A stretch of 64,000 nt of DNA from Phaeodactylum tricornutum CCAP 1055/1 (GCF_000150955.2 NC_011669.1:1866993-1930992); one strand, 5' to 3'; shown: positions 45,674 through 56,101, counted from the stretch's first letter. Notes: generated by a model not told the origin, from the sequence alone. A program made the numbers and translations.

Positions 45674-47926
45674 TTAACTATTGCCGTCACCCAACTCTTC
45701 GTGGCCGGGCATCACCTTTCCTTTCGGAACTTGAAGAATCTTGCGCATCGCTTCGACATCGCCCTTCTTCTTGGACTTTTCGAATTGACGAGCTTCTTTC
45801 TTGCTAACTGTTTGTCCCCAGAAATTTACGGTCGCGTCCTTGTACTTGTCGCCGTTTGCATTTACATTACCGCCGGCCTTGTCGAGGACCTCGTCACCGG
45901 CGAGTTCCTTCTCGTACTTCTTTTTGCGAGCAATGGCTTTCATTTCGCGTTCGGACGAGATACCACGGATGGAAAGTTCGCCTTTGACGAGGTCCCACTC
46001 TTCCCTGCAGACGGAACTGTAAAACTCCTTGTTGTGTGAAATCATTAGCACAGCTCCGCCCCATTCGTTCAGCGCCGCCGACAACGCACCAAGCGCTTCA
46101 CGATCCAAGAAATTGGTGGGTTCATCGAGGACGACCAGATGAGGGTTGGTCCAGAAGGCGGCCGCCAGGACCAGCTTGACTTTCTGTCCTCCCGACAGAC
46201 CACGAACCTTTCCATACGTTCCGAACTCTTGAGGAAGACCAAATCCGTCCAGATGCTTCTGGATCTCTGACGTTGTGACCGGACGTAGATCGAGTCCAGC
46301 TTCCTTCGATGCAATCTTCTCATCAGTCTGCTTGATCAAGTGCTCAAAGCCCATGGCCATGAGATCATCACGAGAGTAGTACTTATTGTCTTTTTCACGA
46401 ATATTTTTCTTCTTGACTTCGTACTCGAGAACTCCAGCGCGGAGACGTCGACTCCAAATACCTTCTAGGTTGAACTCGTCGATCGCCTTCTGTTCCTCTT
46501 CCGGAATCTTAAAAGCCTCACTTTCCATCTTTTCCTTGTCGTATCCGTCCCGGAAACGCCACTGAATGTATGCCACGGGACTTTCTTCCATGTGCTGTTC
46601 AACGTGATAAAAGGCGTGCTGTGCAACGTAGGCCACACGTAAATTTTGGTGAACGTAAAACTTGCAGACGCCCAGGTTCGTCGGTACCGTCTCTCCAACA
46701 ATCATTTTAATGAGGGTGGATTTTCCGGCACCGTTGGCTCCTAAAACCACGACCCGAGATGACAGTGACATTTTGAGGTTAATGTCCGTGAGCGTATTCT
46801 TGTTGGCGGTGGCGTAACGGAAATCCACGTGTTCCATCTCGAGAAATTTTTGCGTGGACGTTTTGACTCCTTCCAACCGACCGGGGTCGGGGAATTCGAA
46901 CTTGAGGTTGTCGGTGGCGGCAAGCTCAAAGTAATGCTTTGCTTGTGGCTGCAGTTTAACGAAATCCGACATTCTACCCTTGTAGTGTACGAGCCGACGG
47001 TAGGGTCCCCACACGGCACGTTCTTCGTAGTGAATGACGTCGGTACAAACATTCTCCAAAAACGTCGTGTCGTGCGAGACAATGAGGACCGTTGGATGTT
47101 CCAGATTGCAGAGGTAATCCGTAATCCATTTAACCGCGGACTCGGACAAGTGATTGGTAGGTTCATCGAGTAGGTAAATGTCGGGTTGTATCAAAACCGC
47201 CCGTACCAAGCGCATTTTCATTTGCCAGCCCCCCGACAAGGCCCCAATGGTCCCCTCCAGCATTTCTTCCGTAAAGTCCAATTCTTTGAGTTTTGCGACA
47301 CAATCTTCCTTGGAACGTTTTGTCGATTCAATCAAGTAAGTCAGGACGATTTGCGCTTCAAAGGCGGGATCGACATTGGATCCCGAGTCCACGTAGGCCG
47401 TGACCAAATGATGCGGCCAGTCGTCAATCTTGCCCGTGTTGATGGCGTTCATGAGGGTCGTTTTCCCGACTCCATTCTGCCCCACCAGGGCGTAACAACG
47501 ACCGCGAAGTAGACGCAGCTTGGTCTTGTGGAGAAGAATCTTTCCGCCGTACGCCAGATTGAAGCGGAGATTGCAGACTTCTTCGACCTCGTCGTCGTCT
47601 CCGCCGTACGACTCGGCGTCGTCCTGTTCCGTAAGTTCGTGTTCGGCGGCTTGGCGGAATTTCTCCAAAACGGCAGCACTAGAGTGACCCGCTTGCTCCA
47701 TGTACGGTTCCAGCACGTCCTTCCACACGGCGGCGTCGAATTCGTTGGCTTCCGCCAATCCGGCGGCCAAAAAGGCCACGTACGACAGAATCTCTTCGCG
47801 ACCGGTATCGTCGTCGTTCTCCGCGTCGCTGTTATCGTCAGCGCTGAGAGCAACGACATCTTCCTCCACGGGTAAGGATTTGTGAAGAATTTGCAGGAGG
47901 TTTTCCGGTGGGTGTAAGAGCGCCAT
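45674..47926 (-). CDS. eEF3-like ABC-F translation ATPase (short form)
   Basis: A single exon of 750 aa, starting at MALLHPPENLLQ because the longer frame begins with TTG. An acidic N-terminus and a small helical domain precede two ABC modules. The first has Walker A 149-156 (GQNGVGKT), signature LSGGWQMKMRL and LLDEPTNHL; the second has GANGAGKS, LSGGQKVKLVLAAAFW and VLDEPTNFLD. Between Walker A and signature of the second module lies an insertion with YIQWRFRDGYD, LEYEVKKKN and LRPVTTSEIQKHL, the chromodomain-like insert that marks fungal eEF3. Fungal eEF3 is about 1044 aa with an N-terminal HEAT domain, which is absent here. The role is presumably ribosomal E-site tRNA release (from family). 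The C-terminus is Lys-rich. Confidence 0.9.
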   Translation of the reverse strand: MALLHPPENLLQILHKSLPVEEDVVALSADDNSDAENDDDTGREEILSYVAFLAAGLAEANEFDAAVWKDVLEPYMEQAGHSSAAVLEKFRQAAEHELTEQDDAESYGGDDDEVEEVCNLRFNLAYGGKILLHKTKLRLLRGRCYALVGQNGVGKTTLMNAINTGKIDDWPHHLVTAYVDSGSNVDPAFEAQIVLTYLIESTKRSKEDCVAKLKELDFTEEMLEGTIGALSGGWQMKMRLVRAVLIQPDIYLLDEPTNHLSESAVKWITDYLCNLEHPTVLIVSHDTTFLENVCTDVIHYEERAVWGPYRRLVHYKGRMSDFVKLQPQAKHYFELAATDNLKFEFPDPGRLEGVKTSTQKFLEMEHVDFRYATANKNTLTDINLKMSLSSRVVVLGANGAGKSTLIKMIVGETVPTNLGVCKFYVHQNLRVAYVAQHAFYHVEQHMEESPVAYIQWRFRDGYDKEKMESEAFKIPEEEQKAIDEFNLEGIWSRRLRAGVLEYEVKKKNIREKDNKYYSRDDLMAMGFEHLIKQTDEKIASKEAGLDLRPVTTSEIQKHLDGFGLPQEFGTYGKVRGLSGGQKVKLVLAAAFWTNPHLVVLDEPTNFLDREALGALSAALNEWGGAVLMISHNKEFYSSVCREEWDLVKGELSIRGISSEREMKAIARKKKYEKELAGDEVLDKAGGNVNANGDKYKDATVNFWGQTVSKKEARQFEKSKKKGDVEAMRKILQVPKGKVMPGHEELGDGNS

Positions 47927-48399
47927 GGTGTCCAAAGGATGCAAATGACCGAATGTGTGCTCCCTCGTTGGGTGGGAGATGTGTTTGTGTGTTGTCGGCG
48001 TCGACGACGACTACCGACACGAAGCAATGGTGTGCGATCGCAGTGCGAGCGGCCCGGGTACAGACGAATAAGACCCGGAGAAAGAAACGAGTCCAACGGT
48101 CTGGTCTGTCCGTGTCTCACAACAACGGAAACCCTTCTCAGAACAAAGGGGTCGTTCGTTATCTCTACCCGCTATACAAGTCACAAATTCGCACAGTTGA
48201 TCACTTACTGGAGCAGGTCTACAAGAGTTTCGATCAATCTGTTCGGCACTATTTGTCTGTCCTAAATACCGACGCCGATTGCTCTCTGTAGTCCGTTACT
48301 GCGTAAGAACACCGACATCCATTGTGGTGTGCACGGCAACAGTGTTCGGATCTTATTTCGCTTCAAAAACCTTAAGGTCAACCGACGGTAGTAGACGTC
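47927..48399. promoter_or_regulatory. Divergent promoter region, eEF3-like / PPPDE
   Basis: This 473-bp spacer lies between two divergent starts. I found no exact copy of the recurrent element and no gene. Open frames on the plus strand are overlaps with the ends of neighbouring shadows only. Confidence 0.35.
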
Positions 48400-49146
48400 A
48401 TGAGTTTCGGCAACGGCTCCCACGGAGGACGCGCATCGCTCGGCACCAAAGTCTACTTGAACGTTTACGACTTGAGTCCAGCGAATGACTATCTTTACGC
48501 CATAGGTTTGGGGTTGCACCATTCCGGAGTGGAAGTCTCGGGCACGGAATATTCCTTCGCCAGTGGGGCGGGTGTCTTTGATAGTCCGCCCAAAGTGGCC
48601 CCCGGTGCCAAGTTTCGCCAGCAGATCGAAGTCGGAGCCTTTGACGGAGGCCCCGGAAAGCTTCAACAGGCTCTCACCGAGCTCCGCGTAGACTTTGGTC
48701 CGGACGACTACAATCTCGTCCGCAAGAACTGTAACCACTTTGCCAACGCATTGTGTTGGAAACTCGTGCGTACCACCATTCCGGGACACGTCAATCGATT
48801 GTCCGATATTGGCGTTTGCTGCAGCTGTCTTTTGCCACGACAGCTTCTCGAACACGCACCAGTTGGTGATCCCAACGACGCGAATCCTAACAGTGGCTTT
48901 CTCGTGCGCGCCGGGAATCGCTCCGTGGCACCCGCACCGCAGGCCTTTTCCGGAACGGGAGCGCGGCTAGGGTCCGCCACGACTACGACCACTACCGCAT
49001 CCACCAGTATTCTGGGCCGGTGGAAGTCGCCGACGGCGACCAAAAAAGAAGATGATCTGACGGATCGTAGGGAAAAGGCCAGGCAAGCAGCGTTGGCTCG
49101 ACTGGCACGCAACTCACAATCGGAAAACTCTCCCCAATCAAGGTGA
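48400..49146 (+). CDS. PPPDE/DeSI-type cysteine isopeptidase
   Basis: A single exon of 248 aa. Residues 17-125 form the PPPDE fold: VYLNVYDLSP, then GLGLHHSGVEVSGTEYSF with catalytic His41, and YNLVRKNCNHFANALCWKL with catalytic Cys112. The His-then-Cys order is that of the permuted papain fold. Family members (DESI1/2) remove SUMO or ubiquitin and some act as depalmitoylases. After the domain comes a Thr/Ser-rich stretch and a charged C-terminal helix. The specificity of this member is unknown. Confidence 0.92.
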   Translation: MSFGNGSHGGRASLGTKVYLNVYDLSPANDYLYAIGLGLHHSGVEVSGTEYSFASGAGVFDSPPKVAPGAKFRQQIEVGAFDGGPGKLQQALTELRVDFGPDDYNLVRKNCNHFANALCWKLVRTTIPGHVNRLSDIGVCCSCLLPRQLLEHAPVGDPNDANPNSGFLVRAGNRSVAPAPQAFSGTGARLGSATTTTTTASTSILGRWKSPTATKKEDDLTDRREKARQAALARLARNSQSENSPQSR

Positions 49147-49289
49147 CGACTGATGAAATATTATACCCCAATCAGAAGGCATACGAATCCGTTGTGGTTA
49201 TAGTGGGAGAGCTGTACGAATAGTCTCGAGTAGAAAAGTGTTTTTATACGTTCTATAATAACTCTCTCAATAGCGGCATTAAGCCGGTG

Positions 49290-50399
49290 TTACTTATGCC
49301 TACCTTTCTTTTTGACGGGTTCCGTGTTTTTTTCGGCGGCCTGCTCATCGAGCTCGGCCAACATCATGCCCACGCCCATCACCATGGTAGAAGCAAAACA
49401 AATGTCTTCTTTTTCCTGTTGTATGTCCGCTCCTTTGGCTGCCATCTGGCCCATCAATAAGACGGTTTCTTGTAGCTGATCGCGAGCCCGGTCGTAGTAA
49501 CCCCGGGCAAAATCAACTCGTTCGGCCGCTTGCACCAGCGTGTCTTTGCTTTCCGATGTTACCACATCCTCGCCGACAGGGCACGCCAACAACTCTTCGG
49601 CAATCAAAACATTGGCTTCCACCACTCGACGGCGAGACTGCAGAAACTCAATGGAAAGTTCCTTCTCGGAAAAGGCTTCCAGCGCAGTTTGTCGATGACC
49701 GAGGGCCCGGCAGTACGTATCAGCTGCATCGGCATGGCGCTGCAGTGACGAGAAGACGTCGCCAATCCCGGTCAGCACACGAGGAACCTGATCGGTAGCC
49801 CAGGAACAGTACGAGACTTCTGCGCTACTCTCACTGTCAACCGAGGCAAGATATTCGTCCAGGATAGACCAACACGTTTCCATCATTTCCAGTGCCAACC
49901 TTCGATCGTCGTCGTCTGCGGTGTCGTTCTCGTCGGTACTCTCGTCGATAGTGCCTACACCAGTCTCGGTCTCGACTTGGTCTACTCCGGTGATGAGATT
50001 TTCTGGTTTGACTTCCTCGATGTGGTGGTTGTTGATTGCATCCGCCGAGTCCGTTGTCATGTTACTCGTATCCTGCGCACGGCGTTCCGCGGCGGCGGCA
50101 GCGGCATCCCGGACGTGAGGACTTTTGCTTACGGAAGACTCCCCACGGTCGCTTTCTTCCACTTCTTCCCCAGGAGGAGGGAAAGCCCGAAAAATTGCGT
50201 TGCCGTATTCGTAATAAGCCGGAGCCGCCTCGATATGCGCTTCCCCGTAGGTAGTCCGGCATTCTTCCAAAAGGGAAGCAAACAAGGCAACGGCTTGTTC
50301 CGCCTGGCCCGATTGTACCAGCTTGCGGCCAGCCCGGAACCGTGGATCTCGCGCAACTCTGGGTAGCGTAAACCGCCTGCTATTGCTGGTGTCCGCCAT
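49290..50399 (-). CDS. NASP/Hif1/Sim3-type histone H3-H4 chaperone
   Basis: A single exon of 369 aa. TPR-type helices at the start (AGRKLVQSGQAEQAVALFASL, AAPAYYEYGNAIFRAF) are interrupted by a long acidic insertion (about residues 75-165), the hallmark of the SHNi-TPR family. The remaining TPRs (VPRVLTGIGDVFSSLQRHADA, AADTYCRALGHR) follow, then a long helix region RVDFARGYYDRARDQL. A basic tail, VKKKGRHK, is a likely nuclear signal. NASP binds H3 or H3-H4 and supplies them for chromatin assembly. It lies a few genes from NAP1, a second histone chaperone; no operon is implied. Confidence 0.85.
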   Translation of the reverse strand: MADTSNSRRFTLPRVARDPRFRAGRKLVQSGQAEQAVALFASLLEECRTTYGEAHIEAAPAYYEYGNAIFRAFPPPGEEVEESDRGESSVSKSPHVRDAAAAAAERRAQDTSNMTTDSADAINNHHIEEVKPENLITGVDQVETETGVGTIDESTDENDTADDDDRRLALEMMETCWSILDEYLASVDSESSAEVSYCSWATDQVPRVLTGIGDVFSSLQRHADAADTYCRALGHRQTALEAFSEKELSIEFLQSRRRVVEANVLIAEELLACPVGEDVVTSESKDTLVQAAERVDFARGYYDRARDQLQETVLLMGQMAAKGADIQQEKEDICFASTMVMGVGMMLAELDEQAAEKNTEPVKKKGRHK

Positions 50400-50873
50400 G
50401 ATACGTTCGTTCTTTGCTCTACCTTGTTTTCCGTTTCGGATGATACAGAAAGCCTGGAGGATGGATATCTATAACGAATCCGAGCTAACATCAGAAATCG
50501 CACTGACTGTGAATAGCGCAAACTTGTCCGCAGACAGGACAGACGGTGGAATCGTTGCAATGAAGAATAGCAAGCTGTCTATTTACTATGTACTATCCTC
50601 CGCAGTCTTCGCCTGTATCATAGCTTGCAACCACGGAACAAAGACACGAAGGATACAATCAAGGCAGTGACGAAGAGATAGCGACTCATGAATAGACGGA
50701 AATGGTTGGATGGCACATCATACAGAAGTAGAGACAAATATTTTGTGTTTCGCCCTTCGAATCCCTGTTTGTTATGATCTAATGTAAGTCGAATGCGTGT
50801 ACGTCACGCGGCGTCACGAATAATGAGCGTGTTCGTCTCCATCGCGGGTCAATGGTGCACAAACTACTGGAAA
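50400..50873. promoter_or_regulatory. Promoter region of NASP and 3' region of RPB9
   Basis: The 474-bp spacer contains TGACTGTGA at 50504-50512, 105 bp upstream of the NASP start. No gene of its own was recognised. Confidence 0.4.
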
Positions 50874-51465
50874 TCAATTCACCCACTTGTGCCCACAATT
50901 GCAACAGACAAAGATTAATGCCAGTGAGTCTGATTGTGCAACGTCGGATTGAAAGAAGACCGCTTCATGACGTCCACAGTTGGCACAATTGGCTTTCTGC
51001 GATCGAGCCAGGGTCGGATCATCCGAAATTGACGACGGGACGGTATGCAAAATATTTCCCACTTCCTTTTTGCGTTCGTTGCGATAAATCAAAGGTTGAT
51101 CCGGTGCCGACTCCACGTAGCGACACAAGCGGCACGCATACTGCAGTATTTTATTGCGTTTGTCTTCCTGTATATGTAAGTGTCAAGGAGAGTGCACACC
51201 AATGGGTCAGAGCCAGTAAAAAGTGCGATGCGTAGCTTTCGTGACACCACTGGTACGGAGCAACCTCACCCTACCGCACACGTACTTGAGGATACAGCAT
51301 TGAAGAATCGTGAGGACAGAAGCGCATTAGCAATGAATCTTCTTGTTGATTGTTTACATCGTCGCCCATATCCAAAACGTCGTCTTCGTCTTCTTCGGGC
51401 AGCAGGTCGTCCACTTCCTGTTGCTGATGGTCGCCGCCGTTTGCATCATCCCATAAGTCCGCCAT
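50874..51465 (-). CDS. RPB9: RNA polymerase II subunit RPB9 with acidic N-terminal extension
   Basis: Two exons, 51465-51286 and 51167-50874 (118-bp intron, phase 0), encode 157 aa. About 48 acidic residues precede the usual start; then RFCPHDSSMLYPQ joins over the splice to EDKRNKILQYACRLCRYVES, as in RPB9 (CRDCNNMLYP-EDK-LLYACRNC). The C-terminal zinc ribbon is complete: DPTLARSQKANCANCGRHEA, VFFQ and FVCCNCGHKW. It lacks the acidic hairpin typical of RPA12/RPC11/TFIIS, so it is the Pol II form. RPB9 controls start-site choice, fidelity and TFIIS response. The first zinc site is unusual: CPHD stands where CxxC is expected. Confidence 0.93.
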
Positions 51466-51979
51466 TCTTGCAGTTGCTCGTTTTTGATCAAGTCAGGCAG
51501 TCTAGAGATAGGGCTTCACAAATTTTCGAAAGGAGTTAACAGTAAGCGTGTTCAAAGTGCTCACTGTCCGACACTGTAGTCGCATGTCAACCTCGATGGA
51601 TGCCCACTATCCGAGAGGCGACTACGCGTCTGTATAACTAACTGCAACAGACTGTAACTGTTGGTGGTTTGAACGGATGCCGAGTTCCTTCCTAACAGTA
51701 AGTCTGTCGTGAGTAGTACAGACCTCCTTGCTTTTTGCAGAAAACGACCAAAACGAAAAACGGGAGGCGAACGAACCAATTCACCAAGAAAAAGCTGCTT
51801 CCGTCTGTTCATTGTCCGTAACATCCCATCGGAACGGACAATCCGGTCCACCACCATCACTTTTTGCCGCAGGCTCCGAACAAAAATTCATTTCTTCTCG
51901 CATACGTTTGGGTAGTTGTTGGCAAGTCTTGTCCATTGCACGCTGGAAGTACCTCTACGCGATCCAGTGAAAGGATATC
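51466..51979. promoter_or_regulatory. Divergent promoter region, RPB9 / POL5
   Basis: This 514-bp spacer has TAACAGTAA at 51537-51545 (72 bp upstream of the RPB9 start) and TAACAGTAA at 51693-51701, plus the near match TCACTGTCC at 51560-51568. The plus-strand frames over 51709-51970 lack a domain. Confidence 0.45.
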
Positions 51980-54900
51980 ATGAAGCGCCATCATCGACAG
52001 GTCGAGGAAGACGATGAGCACGAGTCCGCTGAAATGGACGTGGACACGGAGGAAAAGGTGGAACCGGATGAAACTGACCAAGACACGCATAGCGAAAGTG
52101 ACGAGGACGACGCCGAAGGAGATTCGCAGATCCAGCGCCAACCAGTCGCAGCGAACCCATTTCTCGATGCCTTTTATGGGCTTTCATCCGTCAGTGGAAA
52201 GGAACGCGCTCAGGCGGCTCAGGTCATTCTCCATCATGCCTTGGTGGGCCCCGATGCCAACGCAAAAGACGCCGCGTACGCGTTTCGACGCCTTTTAAAT
52301 GGGTTGTGCTCCGGTCGAGCGGCGGCTCGTCAAGGAAACGCAGCAGCTCTAGCAAAGTTTGTGATGATTGCGACAATAGAGGATAAGCTGGATGCCGTCC
52401 AATTAGAGACCTTGAAAGAAGGAGAGAAGTCTGTCTCAAGCCTGCTGTATCTTCGGAATCGTCTGTTGGCGGCAACCAATCCCAATGAAACACCCGGACG
52501 GCGCAAAGGTTCTGAGGAAAGAGATTATCAGTTTGGAAGGTTGTTTGGAATAATGGCGATTTTCCGCAGTGGTGTGCTCTGCCCTTCCAAAGAAAACAAG
52601 GCAGATTTGAATGATATTTTGGTTGTTGCTACTGGCTTTTTGACTGATCTAGCCAATCTCTACGAGTATAAAAATTGGATGCGTGAGCCAGCTGCACACG
52701 CCATTGGAACAATGTTGAACTCCTACTACGCTGTTTGTCCAAAGGACAACAAAGCGGTCAAGATTATTGATCATTTGGTGAAAACCTTGTCCACTCTGGA
52801 GCTCTTGACCAAAGGCGATGTCCACTTTGATGACGACGATGATGACGAAAAACCGTTGTACGCAAAATACTCGGCGGAGCAGGTGGCAATCGTCGCTCAC
52901 ATACAAGCGAACGTTCACTTACACGGGGACGCGCTCCCAAGCCCGCTCGACCAACCGATATTGACGAAGGATACCATTCCACTCCTTGCAGGTGCTCTTA
53001 GCGAAGTAAGCTCGGTCACACAGCCCCGAATGCATTTAGTCTGGGATACAATTTGGATTCTTTTGACTGAATCAGCTCCAGACCAAGGGACACAGATGGT
53101 GGACCTCAGGATACCGCGCCAAAGTGTGCCGGTAGGTGACGATAGTCTGCACGATATCCTTGAGGGCCTTTTTCGATATGTTGTGATCGAAAAGTTGCTT
53201 GGACTTGAGAATGATGCAGGATTTGAAAACGGCAAAACGACTCACGAGAGGCGTGCGTTGGCGTTGTGTATTGTACGCAATCTAGCAGGTGCTGAGTTTG
53301 TATCGTCAGTTTCTGGACGGACAGTGCTGAACATGGAAGTGCAATTGCTCGAGGATATCGTTCTCACTACGGTCTTGGTGCAGCGACTCTTCGTAGATGT
53401 TATATGCGCTGGAACTGTGGGTGGCAGCAAAAAACAGAGCGAGCACATGCTAAAACCGCTGTCTCTGCAAGTCCTGGATTCTATTTTAGCTTCTTTCTCT
53501 GACGATTTCAGAAGCGACATGGTAACCAGGCGCTTGGTGGTGGTCAGAGCATTCCTGGACTGCGAACCTCGCTTCGACACTCGAACGAAGACGACGTTTA
53601 TCGCCGACCTCTTAGGCATTTTATCATACACAACGCTAGATGCAGGGCGAAGGGCTTTGTTAAATGAGTTCGTCTCCTATTTGGAGATCAAAATTGCCCG
53701 TGCCGCAACAGACGCAAAGCTCGGCGTGTCAACGTACGATGCTATTGGATTTGTAGACTGGTTGTTCGGGGTTGCGAAAGTTTTCCTTCGAAGCGAAATT
53801 GCAACCGAAACGACTGCCCGCCCTGAAGTTCGTCGCATTATTTCGTTTCTGTCGGCCGCTGCCTTTTTTGATTGCAAATCATCGACCGTCGAATTCTCAA
53901 AGAATCGACTGACGACTAAAAAAAAGGGGAAAAAACGATCACCAAATCTTGATGAATCGGTGAAACATCCTGTCATCGCAGCTGCCTCACTATTGAAAAA
54001 TGAGAGAATCGGCCTTAACGATTTCATCCCGTACGATGTGAGAATTATTCTCTCCGCGCGTTATTACTCTCTATTGGCCGATATTGTCGCGACAACTCTT
54101 CGCTCGTCAGACAGTCTGAAAGAGAAAAATGTGTTGGATCAATTATCGGACACAATTGATGGAATACATACTCTGGTATCTATGGGAGTGCACACCTTTG
54201 GCCTTGCAAACAAGGAAGAAGGGATGGAAACGAATGATAGCCCAAATGATATTGTACTCAATTTACGCCGGAAAGCTTACAACATTCCCGCAAAATCGGA
54301 AAAACCTTCAAAGTGTGTAACGGCTTTTGCAATTCTTGCATCAACGCTGTATCTCCATCTGTACACTTCAGGTCGGCCAGCAGATGTTCTAGCTGACGAT
54401 GATCTTGATGCTGATGATGGCAATGATCACGAAGAACTTGTCGAAGCCATTGCAGATGTTTCTCACGTAGCTACGTTGTTCGAATCAGGCTGCAAGGAAG
54501 GCGATTACCCGCTTCGGAGCCTGGCAGAGTTGTGCGCCAATTTGCTTTCTTCCCCTTTAAGCTTTGGAAGTAACAGTAAGGGTGCTTCGCCAAAGATGAT
54601 CCGTGAAGTAGTGAAACTGTGTTGGACTGGAGGTCTAGTGCACTCGGCTTTGTCAAAGAACAATGTTCTCGATTCCCAAGTCATGGCCATCCTTCTTGGA
54701 GGCATAGGTGTGACCAGCGATAGTATAGGGGAAGATATGAATTTAGACGAGGAGGAGGAAGACGACGATAGCGATTCTGAGAGCTCCGGTGATGATATCA
54801 GCACTATGTCAAAAAAAGAAACTCACGCCCCAGACGCAGAAAACGTTGGAGATTCAGTCAGGTTGGAAGAAATAAGTAATGAAGAAGAAGAGGTGGAACT

Positions 54901-56101
54901 CGACTCTTCGAACTTACAATCCCTGCTTGAGGAGGAGAATGATACAGATGTGGAGCTAGAGCACCACGAAGGGGCTGACGCTGCACTTGCAAAACTCATT
55001 CTGCTGCGCCAAGACGCTCGTAAGACAGGTCAGCAGGCCAGAGAACGACTCGCGATTGCTCAGTACCAGCGATGCGTTCTTCTGCTCGAGACGGCCGTTC
55101 TTGGTAAACCTGAAGGTTGGGGTAGCTTGTTACGGACGAACGGTTTGTTGAATACTATTGTACCGTTGATACAATACAGAAAGGCTTTGGAGAAAGACAT
55201 ATTGAAGTCAACCGACAAAGGGTCCCTGGCGCGGACGGGAGAAAAGCGCTCGTTCATGGACAAGATCACATCACTCTTGAAAATGAAAATTTATAAGGTC
55301 AGAACTTCGACAATAGAATGGTCAGAGGACTGTGATCAATTGGAGCTGGCAACTTCCATTGCGACTTGGCTGCTGTCAGAGATAAAAAGTAATTCGACCA
55401 AGGAGCACAAATCATGTTGCAGCGGCGGTTTGATGTTTGTTTTGAAGGCTCTCAAAACGTCTGAAGATAAGCTTACTCTTGCGGGGATTTTCAGTACTGC
55501 AGTGGATGAATGGTCATCAAAAAAGTCTACACGACTAGAATCGTCTTTCTTCGAGCAATTAATCCAAACCAACCCAGTGATTGCGCAGTTATGCTTGGTC
55601 GAGCCCGTTTGTAGAGCGTCACTATTCGCCCGATCGGCATATCTTAAGTCGGAAGGATTCAGGCTCATGGCCCTTCTCTACAACCTCAACATCAATCCTG
55701 GATTGTCTTCCAACGAAGTGGCAGCACTGAATGGGCTAGACCTAGCCTCTGGCAGCTTCTTTGTTGCTGTGTGTGCCGCTTTACAAGATGAGGAGATGAA
55801 AAAATCGAAGCGAATCAGAGAAGTTTTGAAAAGCACTGAGAAGGTCCTTGCTTATTGTTCAGCAAGGGTAGACTCGTCTGATAACATTGGAAAAAAAGAC
55901 ACGATGGAGCTGCGCGAGCTTTTGCGTCGACTAAGAGATGACAGTGAGAGTCATGGAATCGCGAAGGTTTGCACAAAGCTCGTCGACGACTTTGCTACCC
56001 TTGTCGAGAAGCTTGATACGAAAGCGGAGGCTAATGAGGCCGCGACCAATATACAGAGCAGCATTTCAAAGAAGAAAAAGAAAGGGAAAAAGAAAAAGTA
56101 A
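51980..56101 (+). CDS. POL5/MYBBP1A (DNA polymerase phi family) nucleolar protein
   Basis: A single exon of 1373 aa. The acidic N-terminus is followed by NPFLDAFYGLSSVSGKERAQ, then YAFRRLLNGLCSGRAAARQG and NAAALAKF, which match the start of the Pol5/MYBBP1A alpha-solenoid. The middle is a long array of helices, interrupted at residues about 915-990 by very acidic stretches (DEEEEDDDSDSESSGDD). The C-terminus is Lys-rich (KKKKKGKKKK), a nucleolar signal. Despite the name, the family has no polymerase activity; it works in rRNA transcription and pre-ribosome processing. The acidic block in the middle of the solenoid is normal for the family. Confidence 0.88.
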   Translation: MKRHHRQVEEDDEHESAEMDVDTEEKVEPDETDQDTHSESDEDDAEGDSQIQRQPVAANPFLDAFYGLSSVSGKERAQAAQVILHHALVGPDANAKDAAYAFRRLLNGLCSGRAAARQGNAAALAKFVMIATIEDKLDAVQLETLKEGEKSVSSLLYLRNRLLAATNPNETPGRRKGSEERDYQFGRLFGIMAIFRSGVLCPSKENKADLNDILVVATGFLTDLANLYEYKNWMREPAAHAIGTMLNSYYAVCPKDNKAVKIIDHLVKTLSTLELLTKGDVHFDDDDDDEKPLYAKYSAEQVAIVAHIQANVHLHGDALPSPLDQPILTKDTIPLLAGALSEVSSVTQPRMHLVWDTIWILLTESAPDQGTQMVDLRIPRQSVPVGDDSLHDILEGLFRYVVIEKLLGLENDAGFENGKTTHERRALALCIVRNLAGAEFVSSVSGRTVLNMEVQLLEDIVLTTVLVQRLFVDVICAGTVGGSKKQSEHMLKPLSLQVLDSILASFSDDFRSDMVTRRLVVVRAFLDCEPRFDTRTKTTFIADLLGILSYTTLDAGRRALLNEFVSYLEIKIARAATDAKLGVSTYDAIGFVDWLFGVAKVFLRSEIATETTARPEVRRIISFLSAAAFFDCKSSTVEFSKNRLTTKKKGKKRSPNLDESVKHPVIAAASLLKNERIGLNDFIPYDVRIILSARYYSLLADIVATTLRSSDSLKEKNVLDQLSDTIDGIHTLVSMGVHTFGLANKEEGMETNDSPNDIVLNLRRKAYNIPAKSEKPSKCVTAFAILASTLYLHLYTSGRPADVLADDDLDADDGNDHEELVEAIADVSHVATLFESGCKEGDYPLRSLAELCANLLSSPLSFGSNSKGASPKMIREVVKLCWTGGLVHSALSKNNVLDSQVMAILLGGIGVTSDSIGEDMNLDEEEEDDDSDSESSGDDISTMSKKETHAPDAENVGDSVRLEEISNEEEEVELDSSNLQSLLEEENDTDVELEHHEGADAALAKLILLRQDARKTGQQARERLAIAQYQRCVLLLETAVLGKPEGWGSLLRTNGLLNTIVPLIQYRKALEKDILKSTDKGSLARTGEKRSFMDKITSLLKMKIYKVRTSTIEWSEDCDQLELATSIATWLLSEIKSNSTKEHKSCCSGGLMFVLKALKTSEDKLTLAGIFSTAVDEWSSKKSTRLESSFFEQLIQTNPVIAQLCLVEPVCRASLFARSAYLKSEGFRLMALLYNLNINPGLSSNEVAALNGLDLASGSFFVAVCAALQDEEMKKSKRIREVLKSTEKVLAYCSARVDSSDNIGKKDTMELRELLRRLRDDSESHGIAKVCTKLVDDFATLVEKLDTKAEANEAATNIQSSISKKKKKGKKKK

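Noticed and set aside
47449-48120. Minus-strand 223-codon frame overlapping the eEF3-like gene start
   Set aside because: It is a shadow in another frame; the ABC domains lie in the frame starting at 47926.
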